From: Daejeonella lutea
GTDB taxonomy: Bacteria; Bacteroidota; Bacteroidia; Sphingobacteriales; Sphingobacteriaceae
Direction of reading: 5' to 3'
NCBI RefSeq assembly: GCF_900168015.1
Contig: NZ_FUYR01000002.1
Span: 826,932-890,931, forward strand
DNA length: 64,000 nt
Position 1 is the first letter of the stretch, and each line of letters opens with the position of its first letter. The notes beneath the pieces were generated by a model. That model saw nothing but the letters and a program-made list of their open reading frames with translations. It was not told where the DNA came from and did not search any database. Shown in pieces: positions 35,098 to 43,665 of this stretch. Made by a program: the position numbers and the translations under genes.

Positions 35098-36156
35098 CTA
35101 AGTGGCCTTGTTTATCTTCTTGCTTGCCAATTGCTTTTCATCAGCAGTTGCTTCTGGCTCCTCCTGTTTAGCTTCAACCTCAGGAGTATACTGCAGTTTA
35201 ATGTACATGGGATGGTGGTCAGATCCACAATTTGGCATTCTTTTAATGTCGACAAGTGTAAAGTCGTTTGAACAAAATACATGATCCAGAGGGAATTTGA
35301 GGAAGAAATACTTTGCATGAAAGGTATTGAAAAATCCACGCCCCTTTCGCGGGTCGAGGAGTCCGCTAATCTTTGAAAATAAATCGGTAGTATAGCTCCA
35401 GGCAACATCATTCAGGTCGCCGGCGACAATCACCGGCAGTTTACTTTTTTTAGCTTCTTTTCCAACGAGCAAAATCTCTTTGTCGCGTTCCGTCGACCTT
35501 GGGTTCTCCTGTGGAACAGGAGGCGTGGGATGCAGGCCGTGGAAACTTATCATTTCACCGGATGGCAGTTCGATCTTTGTGTGCACGGAAGGAATCCCAT
35601 CCTCAACAAGATATTTAACCTTTCCGTCATGTAATTTAAGCTTTGAAAATAACATCATACCATAGGTATTTTCCAAAGGTACAAGTAACTGATGGGGATA
35701 TTTTTTTTGTAACGACTCCAGTTCCGACGCCCACCATTTATCCGTTTCAACCAACATTATAACATCTGGGTTCTTAGTCTTAATAGTATTCAAGTATTCG
35801 CTTGCTTTCCTGTTATATTGGTAAACATTTCCGATAAATAAACCAATTTGTCTGTCAACCTGGCGTTTCCCAACGTTTAGTAATTGCTTTTTGGCTAGTG
35901 GAGTAAACGGAAATACCTGAGAAAAGAGATACCCGGCGTTCAGCACAAGTAGCACACAAATAATCTGATCAGATAAGGTATCGACCCCAAAAACTAAGGG
36001 CAGCGTAACGAGGATAAGAAGATTGATAAAAAGCTTCTGAAGCCTTGGATACTCGCATACCCTAAACGCCCAGTGATCTTTTCTAACCAATGGAACGAGC
36101 GAAACAATGATGACAAGGTAGCCTACGCCGATAATCAGGCTTTTAGATATTTCCAA
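35098..36156 (-). CDS. Membrane-anchored endonuclease/exonuclease/phosphatase family protein
   Basis: A 352-residue protein. Residues 5-90 hold about three membrane helices. The EEP domain (about 105-325) has the catalytic motifs VETDKWW near 128-135 (metal Glu), HGLHPTPP near 200, GDLNDVAWS near 238 and a terminal GSDHHPMYI near 305 (Asp-His pair). This layout resembles YafD-type membrane EEP proteins. The substrate may be a nucleic acid, phospholipid or phosphoester. The C-terminal tail is Glu/Lys-rich. Confidence 0.85.
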   Translation of the reverse strand: MEISKSLIIGVGYLVIIVSLVPLVRKDHWAFRVCEYPRLQKLFINLLILVTLPLVFGVDTLSDQIICVLLVLNAGYLFSQVFPFTPLAKKQLLNVGKRQVDRQIGLFIGNVYQYNRKASEYLNTIKTKNPDVIMLVETDKWWASELESLQKKYPHQLLVPLENTYGMMLFSKLKLHDGKVKYLVEDGIPSVHTKIELPSGEMISFHGLHPTPPVPQENPRSTERDKEILLVGKEAKKSKLPVIVAGDLNDVAWSYTTDLFSKISGLLDPRKGRGFFNTFHAKYFFLKFPLDHVFCSNDFTLVDIKRMPNCGSDHHPMYIKLQYTPEVEAKQEEPEATADEKQLASKKINKAT

Positions 36157-36249
36157 AATAATTGTGTTAACAAAACATTACAATACCACTTAGGAGTAAA
36201 ATGTTTTCCGGTGGCAGGTAAATTGCTATAAAAGTCTAAAATAGAAACC

Positions 36250-36438
36250 ATGAATGTAAAAAGAACTTTCGGGACTATACTTACCATCTTAGGTATTATA
36301 GGACTAATCTATGCTGCCGTTGGGTTTGTACAGAACTCTGAGGGAGCCAAATCATTGATCGTGTTTGCTGTTCTTGGAATAATTTTCTTCTTCACAGGAA
36401 TAGGACTCGTAAAAAATACTACCGACGTAGCTAAATAA
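36250..36438 (+). CDS. Small two-helix membrane protein
   Basis: A 62-residue protein with two hydrophobic segments, about 6-26 (FGTILTILGIIGLIYAAVGFV) and 34-54 (SLIVFAVLGIIFFFTGIGLV), separated by a short polar turn. It is a stand-alone gene with a good ATG and a strong terminator directly after the stop, both supporting that it is real. Function unknown. Confidence 0.75.
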   Translation: MNVKRTFGTILTILGIIGLIYAAVGFVQNSEGAKSLIVFAVLGIIFFFTGIGLVKNTTDVAK

Positions 36439-36439
36439 A

Positions 36440-36475
36440 AAAAGCACCGTACTAAAAAAAGTACGGTGCTTTTGC
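36440..36475. terminator. Bidirectional intrinsic terminator
   Basis: AAAGCACCGTACT (36441-36453) pairs with AGTACGGTGCTTT (36460-36472), a perfect 13-bp stem with A-rich loop; A-tract on the left and T residues on the right. It separates the small membrane gene from the convergent NlpC/P60 gene. Confidence 0.92.
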
Positions 36476-36497
36476 TTTTATCATTATGTATTCCGGA

Positions 36498-37043
36498 TTA
36501 ATCTCTTAAGGAAGCAAGAAGACGTCCGCCTTTGTAATAATATCTTCTCCAGTAGCTTTCATCAAGATCACTGATCATAACTCCTTTGCTGCTTGACGCA
36601 TGTGCAAATTTGTTATTTCCCATATACACACCTACATGGGTGATAGAACGGCTTCCTATTTTGAAAAATACGAGATCTCCTTCTTTCAGCTGATCTTTAT
36701 TGATTGGGTTGACCATGCTGAAAATGTTTCTTGAATTATTTCCGATTAACGTACTGAATACTTTATTGTATAATTCGAATGCAAATCCTGAACAATCGAT
36801 TCCTTTTTTAGAAACTCCTCCCAAACGGTAAGGTGTTCCGATCCAATCGTACACAAATTGATAAAGTTTTAGATTTGATGTTGCGGAAAGTGCAACTCCC
36901 ATGATCTGAGAGAAGTATTCTGTTGCCAGGTTATCCGGGTCCTCGATCTTTTGCCCTGGTTTCTGATCTTTATTATTGGTTTGTGCCTGACCTGACACAA
37001 TAGAAAGAATAAGTAGCATAGCTACAATTACTTTTTTCCCCAT
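36498..37043 (-). CDS. NlpC/P60 family peptidoglycan endopeptidase
   Basis: A 181-residue exported C40 peptidase with a signal peptide (ends GQAQT). A linker of about 45 residues precedes the catalytic domain (65-175). Catalytic Cys is in KGIDCSGFAFELY near 86, and His is in RSITHVGVYMGNNKFAHAS near 136. GTPYRLGG and EGDLVFFK match the family. It lacks the SH3 modules of the longer paralogue at 12250-13470. Confidence 0.92.
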   Translation of the reverse strand: MGKKVIVAMLLILSIVSGQAQTNNKDQKPGQKIEDPDNLATEYFSQIMGVALSATSNLKLYQFVYDWIGTPYRLGGVSKKGIDCSGFAFELYNKVFSTLIGNNSRNIFSMVNPINKDQLKEGDLVFFKIGSRSITHVGVYMGNNKFAHASSSKGVMISDLDESYWRRYYYKGGRLLASLRD

Positions 37044-37243
37044 TTTATCCCTCTTCGTTATAGTTAAACAATAAGACTACTAACGCCTCTTTTACTCCTA
37101 AATTCTCAGAATGTTACAATAGTAGGACAATTAGTTTTAAAATGCAACCAGAAAATTAGATTTTAACACTTTTTTACACTTGAAAAGTACGGAATACAGA
37201 GTAACAAACCCATAATGCTATTCTTTTTTTAGGAAGATATGGT

Positions 37244-37251
37244 TAGATTTG
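37244..37251 (+). promoter_or_regulatory. Candidate -7 box upstream of the PDH operon
   Basis: TAGATTTG is a perfect TAnnTTTG match, about 41 bp before the E1-alpha ATG. A T-rich tract lies at the -33 distance (37221-37230). Confidence 0.45.
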
Positions 37252-37292
37252 TCGTCCCTTGTCAGGGATAAACAAAACAGACATCATCAGGA

Positions 37293-38288
37293 ATGAGTGC
37301 AATAGAAATAACCAAAGACACCTACCTTCAATGGTACGAATCAATGCTATTGATGCGGAAATTCGAAGAAAAAGCCGGACAACTTTACGGACAACAAAAA
37401 ATTAGAGGCTTTTGCCACTTGTATATAGGCCAGGAAGCCGTCATGGCTGGGGCAATGTCTGTATTACGTCCTGACGATTCTATGATCACGGCTTATCGTG
37501 ACCATGCACACGCTCTCGCTAAAGGTATGGGAGCGAATGAAGTGATGGCTGAGTTATACGGTAAAGCTACCGGTTGTTCAAAAGGAAAAGGTGGATCGAT
37601 GCACATGTTCAGCAAGGAAAAGAAATTTTTCGGTGGACATGGAATTGTCGGTGGTCAGATTCCTTTAGGAGCTGGTATTGCGTTTGCTGAAAAATATAAT
37701 GGTACAGACGCAGTTTGTGTTACTTATATGGGTGATGGAGCGGTTCGCCAGGGAGCGCTGAACGAGACATTCAATATGGCTATGTTATGGAAGCTGCCGG
37801 TAGTTTTTGTTTGTGAAAATAATGGGTATGCTATGGGAACGTCGGTTGCCCGTACAACCAATATGATTGATATTTATAAAATTGGGTTAGGCTTCGATAT
37901 GCCATGTGCACCTGTAGATGGTATGGATCCTGTAGCAGTTCATAATGCAATGGACGAAGCTGTTCAGCGTGCACGTCGCGGTGACGGACCAACTTTCCTG
38001 GAAATCAGAACTTATCGCTACAAGGGCCATTCAATGTCTGATCCTGCAAAGTACAGAACCAAAGAGGAATTAGAAGGTTACAAAGCAAAAGACCCGATTG
38101 AAGTAGTAAAACTTGCAATTGAAGAAAAGAAATATGCTGATGAGGCATGGTTTGAAGAAATAAATGAAAAAATTAAGGCTATAGTTGACGAGTCAGTGAA
38201 ATTTTCTGAAGAGTCTCCTTGGCCTGAGCCGGCCGAACTTTATAAGGATGTTTACGTGCAGACGGATTATCCATATATCCGCGACTAA
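37293..38288 (+). CDS. pdhA: Pyruvate dehydrogenase E1 component subunit alpha
   Basis: A 331-residue E1-alpha of the heterotetrameric type. The thiamine-diphosphate motif is MGDGAVRQGALNETFNMAMLWKLPVVFVCENN. The phosphorylation-loop-like region RYKGHSMSDPAKYRT and KGKGGSMHMF are present. It decarboxylates pyruvate and reductively acetylates the E2 lipoyl group, together with E1-beta. No E1-beta gene is present beside it. It is followed after 36 bp by the E2 gene. Confidence 0.96.
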   Translation: MSAIEITKDTYLQWYESMLLMRKFEEKAGQLYGQQKIRGFCHLYIGQEAVMAGAMSVLRPDDSMITAYRDHAHALAKGMGANEVMAELYGKATGCSKGKGGSMHMFSKEKKFFGGHGIVGGQIPLGAGIAFAEKYNGTDAVCVTYMGDGAVRQGALNETFNMAMLWKLPVVFVCENNGYAMGTSVARTTNMIDIYKIGLGFDMPCAPVDGMDPVAVHNAMDEAVQRARRGDGPTFLEIRTYRYKGHSMSDPAKYRTKEELEGYKAKDPIEVVKLAIEEKKYADEAWFEEINEKIKAIVDESVKFSEESPWPEPAELYKDVYVQTDYPYIRD

Positions 38289-38324
38289 TTATTAATGATA
38301 TTCAAATACTAATCTGGAATAAAG

Positions 38325-40064
38325 ATGGCTGAAGTAGTTAAAATGCCCAAAATGAGCGATACGATGACGGAAGGTGTTATCGCGAAATGGCATAAAAAAG
38401 TTGGTGATAAAGTGAAATCCGGTGATCTGATGGCTGAGATCGAAACCGATAAAGCTACCATGGACTTTGAATCTTACCAGGAAGGTACTTTATTATATAT
38501 TGGAGCGGAAGAAGGCTCAGCCGCACCTGTCGACTCCGTTATTGCTGTTATTGGTGCTGAGGGAGAAGACTATAAATCTGCTCTTGATGGCGCAGCTGAT
38601 GCGCCGGCTGCAAAGTCTGAAGAGCCTGCCAAACAATCTGAAAAACCAGAAGAAGCTGAAAAAGCATTAGGTGCTTCGGCCGAAAAAGCCGAAACTCCGG
38701 CAAAAGCTGAAGAAGCTTCAGCCGACGGGGGCGATCCAGATGCTGCCGCTGCTGCGGTAGGTGCAACAGTGATCCGAATGCCCCTTTTGAGTGATACAAT
38801 GACTGAAGGTGTTATTGCTGAATGGCATAAAAAAGTTGGTGATAAAGTTAAAAGTGATGATGCACTTGCAGATGTAGAAACTGACAAGGCAACGATGGAA
38901 GTTATCGGCTATGCAGAAGGTACGTTGTTGTACATTGGCGTAGAAAAAGGGCAGGCAGCAAAAGTAAATGGTATAATCGCAATCGTTGGTAAAGAAGGCA
39001 CCGACGTTACACCTTTCCTGAAAGGTGGAACTGGTCCTAAAGCAGCCACGAAACCGGCCGAGACTTCGGCTGAGCCAAAAGCCGCTGAAGTAACTGCAGC
39101 TGCTCCCGCAAAGGGGGAGGAAAAGCAGGAGGTTCATAGTGATTCATCCTCGCGGGTGAAAGCTTCGCCGCTTGCGCGTAAAATCGCAAAAGACAAGGGA
39201 ATCGATATAGAACAGGTTAAGGGAAGTGCAGAAGGCGGAAGAATAGTTAAGAAAGATATTGAAGGGTTCACTCCATCAACCAAACAGGTTGCTGAAGCTG
39301 CACCGGTTGCTGTTGCTCCATCGGGAGACAAGCCTGCTTCTACAGGTGCGACTGCGGTTACCATTCCTCAGTTTATCGGTGAGGAAAAATATAGCGAGAA
39401 GCCAGTTTCTCAGATGCGTAAGGTTATTGCAAAACGCCTTTCAGAAAGCTTGTTTACTGCTCCGCATTTCTATCTTACCATGGCTATTGACATGGACAGT
39501 GCAATCCAAGCGAGAAACAAAATCAACGAATTTGCTTCAGTTAAAATATCTTTTAATGATATCGTATTAAAAGCTGTAGCTATTGCCCTGAAACAACATC
39601 CGAATGTGAATTCTTCATGGCTGGGTGATAAGATCCGCTACAATGAGCATGTTAATATTGGTGTGGCAGTTGCGGTTGAAGACGGGCTTTTGGTACCGGT
39701 TGTTCGCTTTGCTGACGGGAAATCTTTATCACATATTTCTGCGGAAGTGAAGGACTTTGCTCAGCGTGCTAAAGCTAAAAAGCTGCAGCCATCTGATTGG
39801 GAAGGATCAACTTTCACTATTTCGAACTTAGGAATGTTTGGAATTGATGAGTTTACAGCAATCATTAATCCGCCTGATGCATGCATATTAGCAGTAGGTG
39901 GTATCTCTCAGGTTCCTGTCGTTAAAAACGGACAGGTTGTTCCAGGCAATGTCATGAAAGTAACCTTAAGCTGTGATCACCGTGTGGTTGACGGAGCGAC
40001 AGGCTCTGCATTCTTACAAACGTTAAAATCGTTGCTGGAAGAACCAGTGAGACTTTTAGTGTAA
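38325..40064 (+). CDS. Pyruvate dehydrogenase E2, dihydrolipoamide acetyltransferase
   Basis: A 579-residue E2. Two lipoyl domains occupy about 1-80 (lipoyl Lys43 in ETDKATM) and 145-220 (Lys188 in ETDKATM), with near-duplicate sequences. They are joined by Ala/Pro/Glu-rich flexible linkers (about 90-143 and 235-275). The E1/E3-binding domain is near 276-315 (ASPLARKIAKDKGI). The catalytic domain (about 350-579) ends with DHRVVDGATG, carrying the catalytic His and Asp. It transfers acetyl groups to CoA in the PDH complex. A bidirectional terminator follows. Confidence 0.96.
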   Translation: MAEVVKMPKMSDTMTEGVIAKWHKKVGDKVKSGDLMAEIETDKATMDFESYQEGTLLYIGAEEGSAAPVDSVIAVIGAEGEDYKSALDGAADAPAAKSEEPAKQSEKPEEAEKALGASAEKAETPAKAEEASADGGDPDAAAAAVGATVIRMPLLSDTMTEGVIAEWHKKVGDKVKSDDALADVETDKATMEVIGYAEGTLLYIGVEKGQAAKVNGIIAIVGKEGTDVTPFLKGGTGPKAATKPAETSAEPKAAEVTAAAPAKGEEKQEVHSDSSSRVKASPLARKIAKDKGIDIEQVKGSAEGGRIVKKDIEGFTPSTKQVAEAAPVAVAPSGDKPASTGATAVTIPQFIGEEKYSEKPVSQMRKVIAKRLSESLFTAPHFYLTMAIDMDSAIQARNKINEFASVKISFNDIVLKAVAIALKQHPNVNSSWLGDKIRYNEHVNIGVAVAVEDGLLVPVVRFADGKSLSHISAEVKDFAQRAKAKKLQPSDWEGSTFTISNLGMFGIDEFTAIINPPDACILAVGGISQVPVVKNGQVVPGNVMKVTLSCDHRVVDGATGSAFLQTLKSLLEEPVRLLV

Positions 40065-40067
40065 TAG

Positions 40068-40217
40068 GATTCAGGTATGAGGTATCAGGTTTGAGCTTCG
40101 AGCCTTCGAAATAAGAAAATATGCTTGAATAAAAAACTCCTTCTACTGAAGGAGTTTTTTATTACCCAAGATTTTATGCGACATGAAGCCTGGTACCTGA
40201 CAGCTGAAACCTATCCT
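40068..40217. repeat. Imperfect inverted repeat flanking a terminator
   Basis: An arm just after the E2 stop (about 40066-40100, containing AGGATTCAGGTATGAGG and TATCAGGTTTGAGCTTC) is related to the complement of an arm at about 40183-40216 (AGGATAGGTTTCAGC and TGTCAGGTACCAGGCTTC). The pair brackets the terminator hairpin, so the whole spacer can fold as one long imperfect hairpin. Confidence 0.5.
40131..40160. terminator. Bidirectional intrinsic terminator
   Basis: AAAAAACTCCTTC (40131-40143), loop TACT, GAAGGAGTTTTTT (40148-40160): perfect 13-bp stem between the convergent E2 and DUF4197 genes. Confidence 0.93.
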
Positions 40218-40220
40218 ACT

Positions 40221-40964
40221 CTATTTCTTCCCATCAGCATACCCAAACACCTTCTGCAGCAACGCTGTGTTTCTGTACCCTGAATTCGATCGAATCTTTA
40301 ATTCTTCCTGTGCCACTTCATAGAACAAACCGTCCATTGCTTTCTGAGTAGCGTAAGCAGTAAGGTCAGTTTGGACCTTTGTTACCAATGGAATTTTATT
40401 GTATCTGGTACTCAAATCAGTCCAGTAACGGGTAGCATCAGTTTTGCCTAGAGCATCATTTATGATAGGTTGAAATTTTGCATTTAAGGCGTCGCTCGTT
40501 ACGCGCTGAAAGTATGTCGTAGCAGTATTTTTTTCCTTGCTTAACAAAATATTAGTCGCATCCTGCAAAGTCATTTGCTTTAATGCGGAAATGAAAATAG
40601 GTTTGGCCTCCTGAACAGCAAGTTCAGCAGCGCGGTTAATACTCACAATAAAATCATCACATGGCTTATTAAGGCCAAGTCCGCGGAGTGTTTTCTCAAC
40701 TTTCTGAGCTTCTGGCGGGAAAAGTAACTTAACCGCAGCATTACCCAGAAATCCATTCTGCACGGAAAGCCTTGCGGTACCGGCAGTTACACCAATTTCT
40801 AAGGCTTCTTTCAAAGCTGATCCTATTTCAAGCTGGCTTGGAGCACCACCCTGACCAAGAGATTGCGCCGCTTGTTTGAGGGCGCCCGGTATTTTGATCT
40901 GGGCGTTTGAACTGTTGGCGATTAAGATTGCTGCGAGGAAAAGATATGTTATTCTGAGTGTCAT
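40221..40964 (-). CDS. DUF4197 domain-containing exported protein
   Basis: A 247-residue protein with signal peptide (ends SSNAQ). The mature protein is one DUF4197 domain of helices: EIGSALKEALEIGVTAGTARLS, NAAVKLLFPPEAQKVEKTLRGLG, INRAAELAVQEAKPIFISALKQM, TTYFQRVTSDALNAKFQPII and KAMDGLFYEVAQEELKIRSN. A paralogue lies upstream at 41203-41934. The first is not predicted to be lipidated; the second is. The function of DUF4197 is not established. Confidence 0.88.
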   Translation of the reverse strand: MTLRITYLFLAAILIANSSNAQIKIPGALKQAAQSLGQGGAPSQLEIGSALKEALEIGVTAGTARLSVQNGFLGNAAVKLLFPPEAQKVEKTLRGLGLNKPCDDFIVSINRAAELAVQEAKPIFISALKQMTLQDATNILLSKEKNTATTYFQRVTSDALNAKFQPIINDALGKTDATRYWTDLSTRYNKIPLVTKVQTDLTAYATQKAMDGLFYEVAQEELKIRSNSGYRNTALLQKVFGYADGKK

Positions 40965-41116
40965 ATGCTGAGTTTCACGGATTAACGTCTTATACTTAAT
41001 CGAAGTATAAGTTTAGCATATATACGAAATAATATGATAACTGATTAAGGAGGGGATAGTCGTGTAATTCCAGAAAAGGCTTAAAATCTTTTGATAATAC
41101 TTAGGGCCAAATAGCG

Positions 41117-41176
41117 ACCAAGTAATGAGATCCTTCGTTCAAACTACTACCTGAACGAAGGATCTCATTACTTGGT
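41117..41176. repeat. 25-bp perfect inverted repeat with 10-base loop
   Basis: Positions 41117-41141 are the exact reverse complement of 41152-41176; the loop is AACTACTACC. No T-tract follows on either strand, so this is not a standard terminator. It lies between two tandem DUF4197 genes. The inner words (GAGATCCTTCG) resemble mobile intergenic repeats of Bacteroidetes; copy number elsewhere is unknown. Confidence 0.9.
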
Positions 41177-41202
41177 AGTATGATGAACTCTATAGGTCTT
41201 TA

Positions 41203-41934
41203 TTATACCCTGTTCCTGTCCGCGTACGCAAATACCTTTTGTAAGAGTGGTGTGCTTCTGGCGGAAATCCTGGTTCTAATTTTAAGCTCCTCCTGGGCTA
41301 TTTCAAAGAAAATACCATCAATGGCTTTAGCTGTTACGAAAGAGCTAAGATCAGGATTGACCTTTCCAACAAGAGGTATTTTATTGTAAGCGTTAATTGC
41401 ATCAGCCCAGTAGCGGGTTGCTCCAACTTTCTGAAGGCTGCTTTCTATTATCGGCCTGAAACGGTCTGCCAGCTGCTGACTGGTAACTCTTTTGAAATAT
41501 AATGTAGCAGCATCCTGCTGACCACTGAGAAGTATATTCGACGCATCCGAAAAGGTCATTCCTTTTACTGCTGAGATGAAGATAGGTTTAGCTTCTATAG
41601 CAGCTGCTTCGGCAGCACGATTAATACTTAGAATAACATTGTCAGCAAGTTTGTTCAAGCCTACACTTCTCAGCGTCCGTTCAACTTTCTGAGCTTCTTC
41701 AGGGAAAAGTATTTTGATGGCAGCATTGGCAAAGAATCCATCAGTTGCAGATAATCTATCGGCGCTGGAGGATGTTCCAAATTCAAGTGCCTGCTTTAGA
41801 CCCATAGAAATTTCAGATGTTGTTGGATTTCCAAGGCCAGTCTGGCCTAAAACCTGCGCTGCCTGGTTCAACGTGTCGCAGCTTGCAAAAAACAGAAGAA
41901 CAAATGCCGACAGGGTAATTTTAAGGGTTTTCAT
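41203..41934 (-). CDS. DUF4197 domain-containing lipoprotein
   Basis: A 243-residue protein from the ATG at 41934 (an upstream ATG would add 11 residues before the signal). Lipobox FASC gives lipidation at Cys18. The DUF4197 domain is clearly related to the protein at 40221-40964: EISMGLKQALEFG, NAAIKILFPEEAQKVERTLRSVGLNK, INRAAEAAAIEAKPIFISAVKGM and KAIDGIFFEIAQEELKIRT are shared positions. It follows the VWA gene by 32 bp on the same strand, so it may be in that operon. Confidence 0.88.
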   Translation of the reverse strand: MKTLKITLSAFVLLFFASCDTLNQAAQVLGQTGLGNPTTSEISMGLKQALEFGTSSSADRLSATDGFFANAAIKILFPEEAQKVERTLRSVGLNKLADNVILSINRAAEAAAIEAKPIFISAVKGMTFSDASNILLSGQQDAATLYFKRVTSQQLADRFRPIIESSLQKVGATRYWADAINAYNKIPLVGKVNPDLSSFVTAKAIDGIFFEIAQEELKIRTRISARSTPLLQKVFAYADRNRV

Positions 41935-41966
41935 ACTACAGAGTTTAAAATGGAAACCACTGGCCA

Positions 41967-43643
41967 TTACCTTGAGGAATCCATAATCAGTTTGTCTTTA
42001 ATAGATAGCAAATCCTTTGCCATTAATCCGCTGGATCTCACTAAAGTGAGAAATTCAGCACGATACCCCTCTTTATCTTTTCCCAAGCCTGATTCCGCCC
42101 AGTTCAGCACCGATTTGTAATTTGTATTTTGTTTGAATTCTGAATTTCGCAATAACATTCCATACCCGGCTACTGCCGCACTGAATCGAAAATCAGGACT
42201 CGTATTTTCCCAGGCAATTGATTTTGTCGGAATTGATTTGCTAATCAGGAGACTTTGGTCTTTGTCCGGGGCTTTATAACGGAGTTTGATGGTCAACAAC
42301 TCGGCAGCCTGCCCTGTCGGCTTCGGCTCTGGCATCTTCTGATATTTGAGGTCATCAACACTTTCGATAAAGCTGCTTTTAACCCCAATAGGTATGATTT
42401 CATATAGTGCAGTTACGGTGTGACCCGAACCCATGTCCCCGGCATCCTTTTGATCATTATTGAAATCTTCTTTATTCAGCATTCTGTTTTCATATCCTAT
42501 AAGCCGGTAAGCGCTAACCTTAGCCGGATTAAATTCTACTTGCAATTTGACATCTTTGGCGACGGTAAAAAGGGTTCCACCAAATTCTGTAATAAGGGTT
42601 TTTCTAGCCTCACTAATATTATCGATGTAAGCAAAATTTCCATTTCCTTTGTCGGCGAGTGTTTCCATTTTGCTGTCCTTGTAGTTTCCCATGCCATAGC
42701 CAAGGACAGTAAGGTAAACCCCTGATTTCTTTTCATTCTCAATAAGGCGCTGCATTTCGGCATCACTTGAAGCACCAACATTGAAATCGCCATCTGTTGC
42801 AAGAATTACGCGGTTATTTCCATCTTTAATGAAATTTTCCCGTGCAAGTTTGTAAGCCAACGCGATGCCCGCTCCCCCCGCTGTAGATCCGCCTGCTTCC
42901 AGCCTATTTAACGCATCTTTGATAGTTTGTTTGCTTTCACCTGATGTTGGCTTTAGAATCTCTCCAGCTGCACCCGCATATACCACAATGGAAACTCTAT
43001 CCTTATCTCTTAACTGATCAACAAGCAGGCGGATAGAAGATTTAACTAGGGGAAGTTTATTGGCACTATTCATTGATCCCGACACATCGATCAGAAAAAC
43101 AAAGTTTGATGCAGGAAGCTTGTCATATGTTATCGTTTTGGCCTGCAGACCGATTTTTACCAGCTGATGTTTTTGGTTCCAAGGTGCGGTAGAAACCTCT
43201 GTCATTATCGCCACAGGAGCATTATTTTGCGGCTGCGGATATTCGTAATCAAAATAATTGATCATTTCTTCAATTCGAACTGCATCGACAGGTGGCAATT
43301 GCCCCCCGTTAATGAACCGGCGAATATTACTGTAAGAGGCTGCATCAACATCTATCCCAAAGGTCGATAAAGGATTTTGCCGTGCTTCGTGGAAGCGATT
43401 TTCAGTAATAGCATTATAAGATTCGGTGTTAAAATCTGCAGGGCTATAGTGCCTGGTCTTGGACGAAAGCTGCCGGGCTTCCGCTGCAGCGATACGCCCG
43501 GCAATATTGGTCTGATCAGGTGCGTCTGCGATTACTTCACTCACTTGTTCTTTATTTTCATCTTCACTCTTTTGAATGTTTTTATTACATGAAAGTGTTA
43601 GAGTGGTAAGCGCACATAGCATTAAAATATATCTGTTGTTCAT
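41967..43643 (-). CDS. YfbK-type von Willebrand factor A domain lipoprotein
   Basis: A 558-residue lipoprotein (lipobox LTLSC, Cys19). After a linker, residues 75-165 are the YfbK N-terminal region (NPLSTFGIDVDAASYSNIRRFINGGQLPP). The VWA domain (180-350) keeps the metal-ion-dependent adhesion site: Asp186-x-Ser188-x-Ser190 (LIDVSGSM), plus ATDGDFNVG. The remainder (about 350-555) is a DUF3520-like region. YfbK homologues are anchored envelope proteins of unclear function. It is divergent from the sigma-factor gene with only 22 bp between ATGs. Confidence 0.92.
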   Translation of the reverse strand: MNNRYILMLCALTTLTLSCNKNIQKSEDENKEQVSEVIADAPDQTNIAGRIAAAEARQLSSKTRHYSPADFNTESYNAITENRFHEARQNPLSTFGIDVDAASYSNIRRFINGGQLPPVDAVRIEEMINYFDYEYPQPQNNAPVAIMTEVSTAPWNQKHQLVKIGLQAKTITYDKLPASNFVFLIDVSGSMNSANKLPLVKSSIRLLVDQLRDKDRVSIVVYAGAAGEILKPTSGESKQTIKDALNRLEAGGSTAGGAGIALAYKLARENFIKDGNNRVILATDGDFNVGASSDAEMQRLIENEKKSGVYLTVLGYGMGNYKDSKMETLADKGNGNFAYIDNISEARKTLITEFGGTLFTVAKDVKLQVEFNPAKVSAYRLIGYENRMLNKEDFNNDQKDAGDMGSGHTVTALYEIIPIGVKSSFIESVDDLKYQKMPEPKPTGQAAELLTIKLRYKAPDKDQSLLISKSIPTKSIAWENTSPDFRFSAAVAGYGMLLRNSEFKQNTNYKSVLNWAESGLGKDKEGYRAEFLTLVRSSGLMAKDLLSIKDKLIMDSSR

Positions 43644-43665
43644 TACGTTCGGTTTTATTTAGGGG

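Noticed and set aside
38467-39570. Several long frames opposite or within the PDH E2 gene
   Set aside because: Low-complexity shadows caused by the Ala/Pro/Glu/Lys-rich linkers of E2.
40131-40160. Part of a transposon end
   Set aside because: The perfect hairpin with A- and T-tracts is fully explained as a bidirectional terminator.
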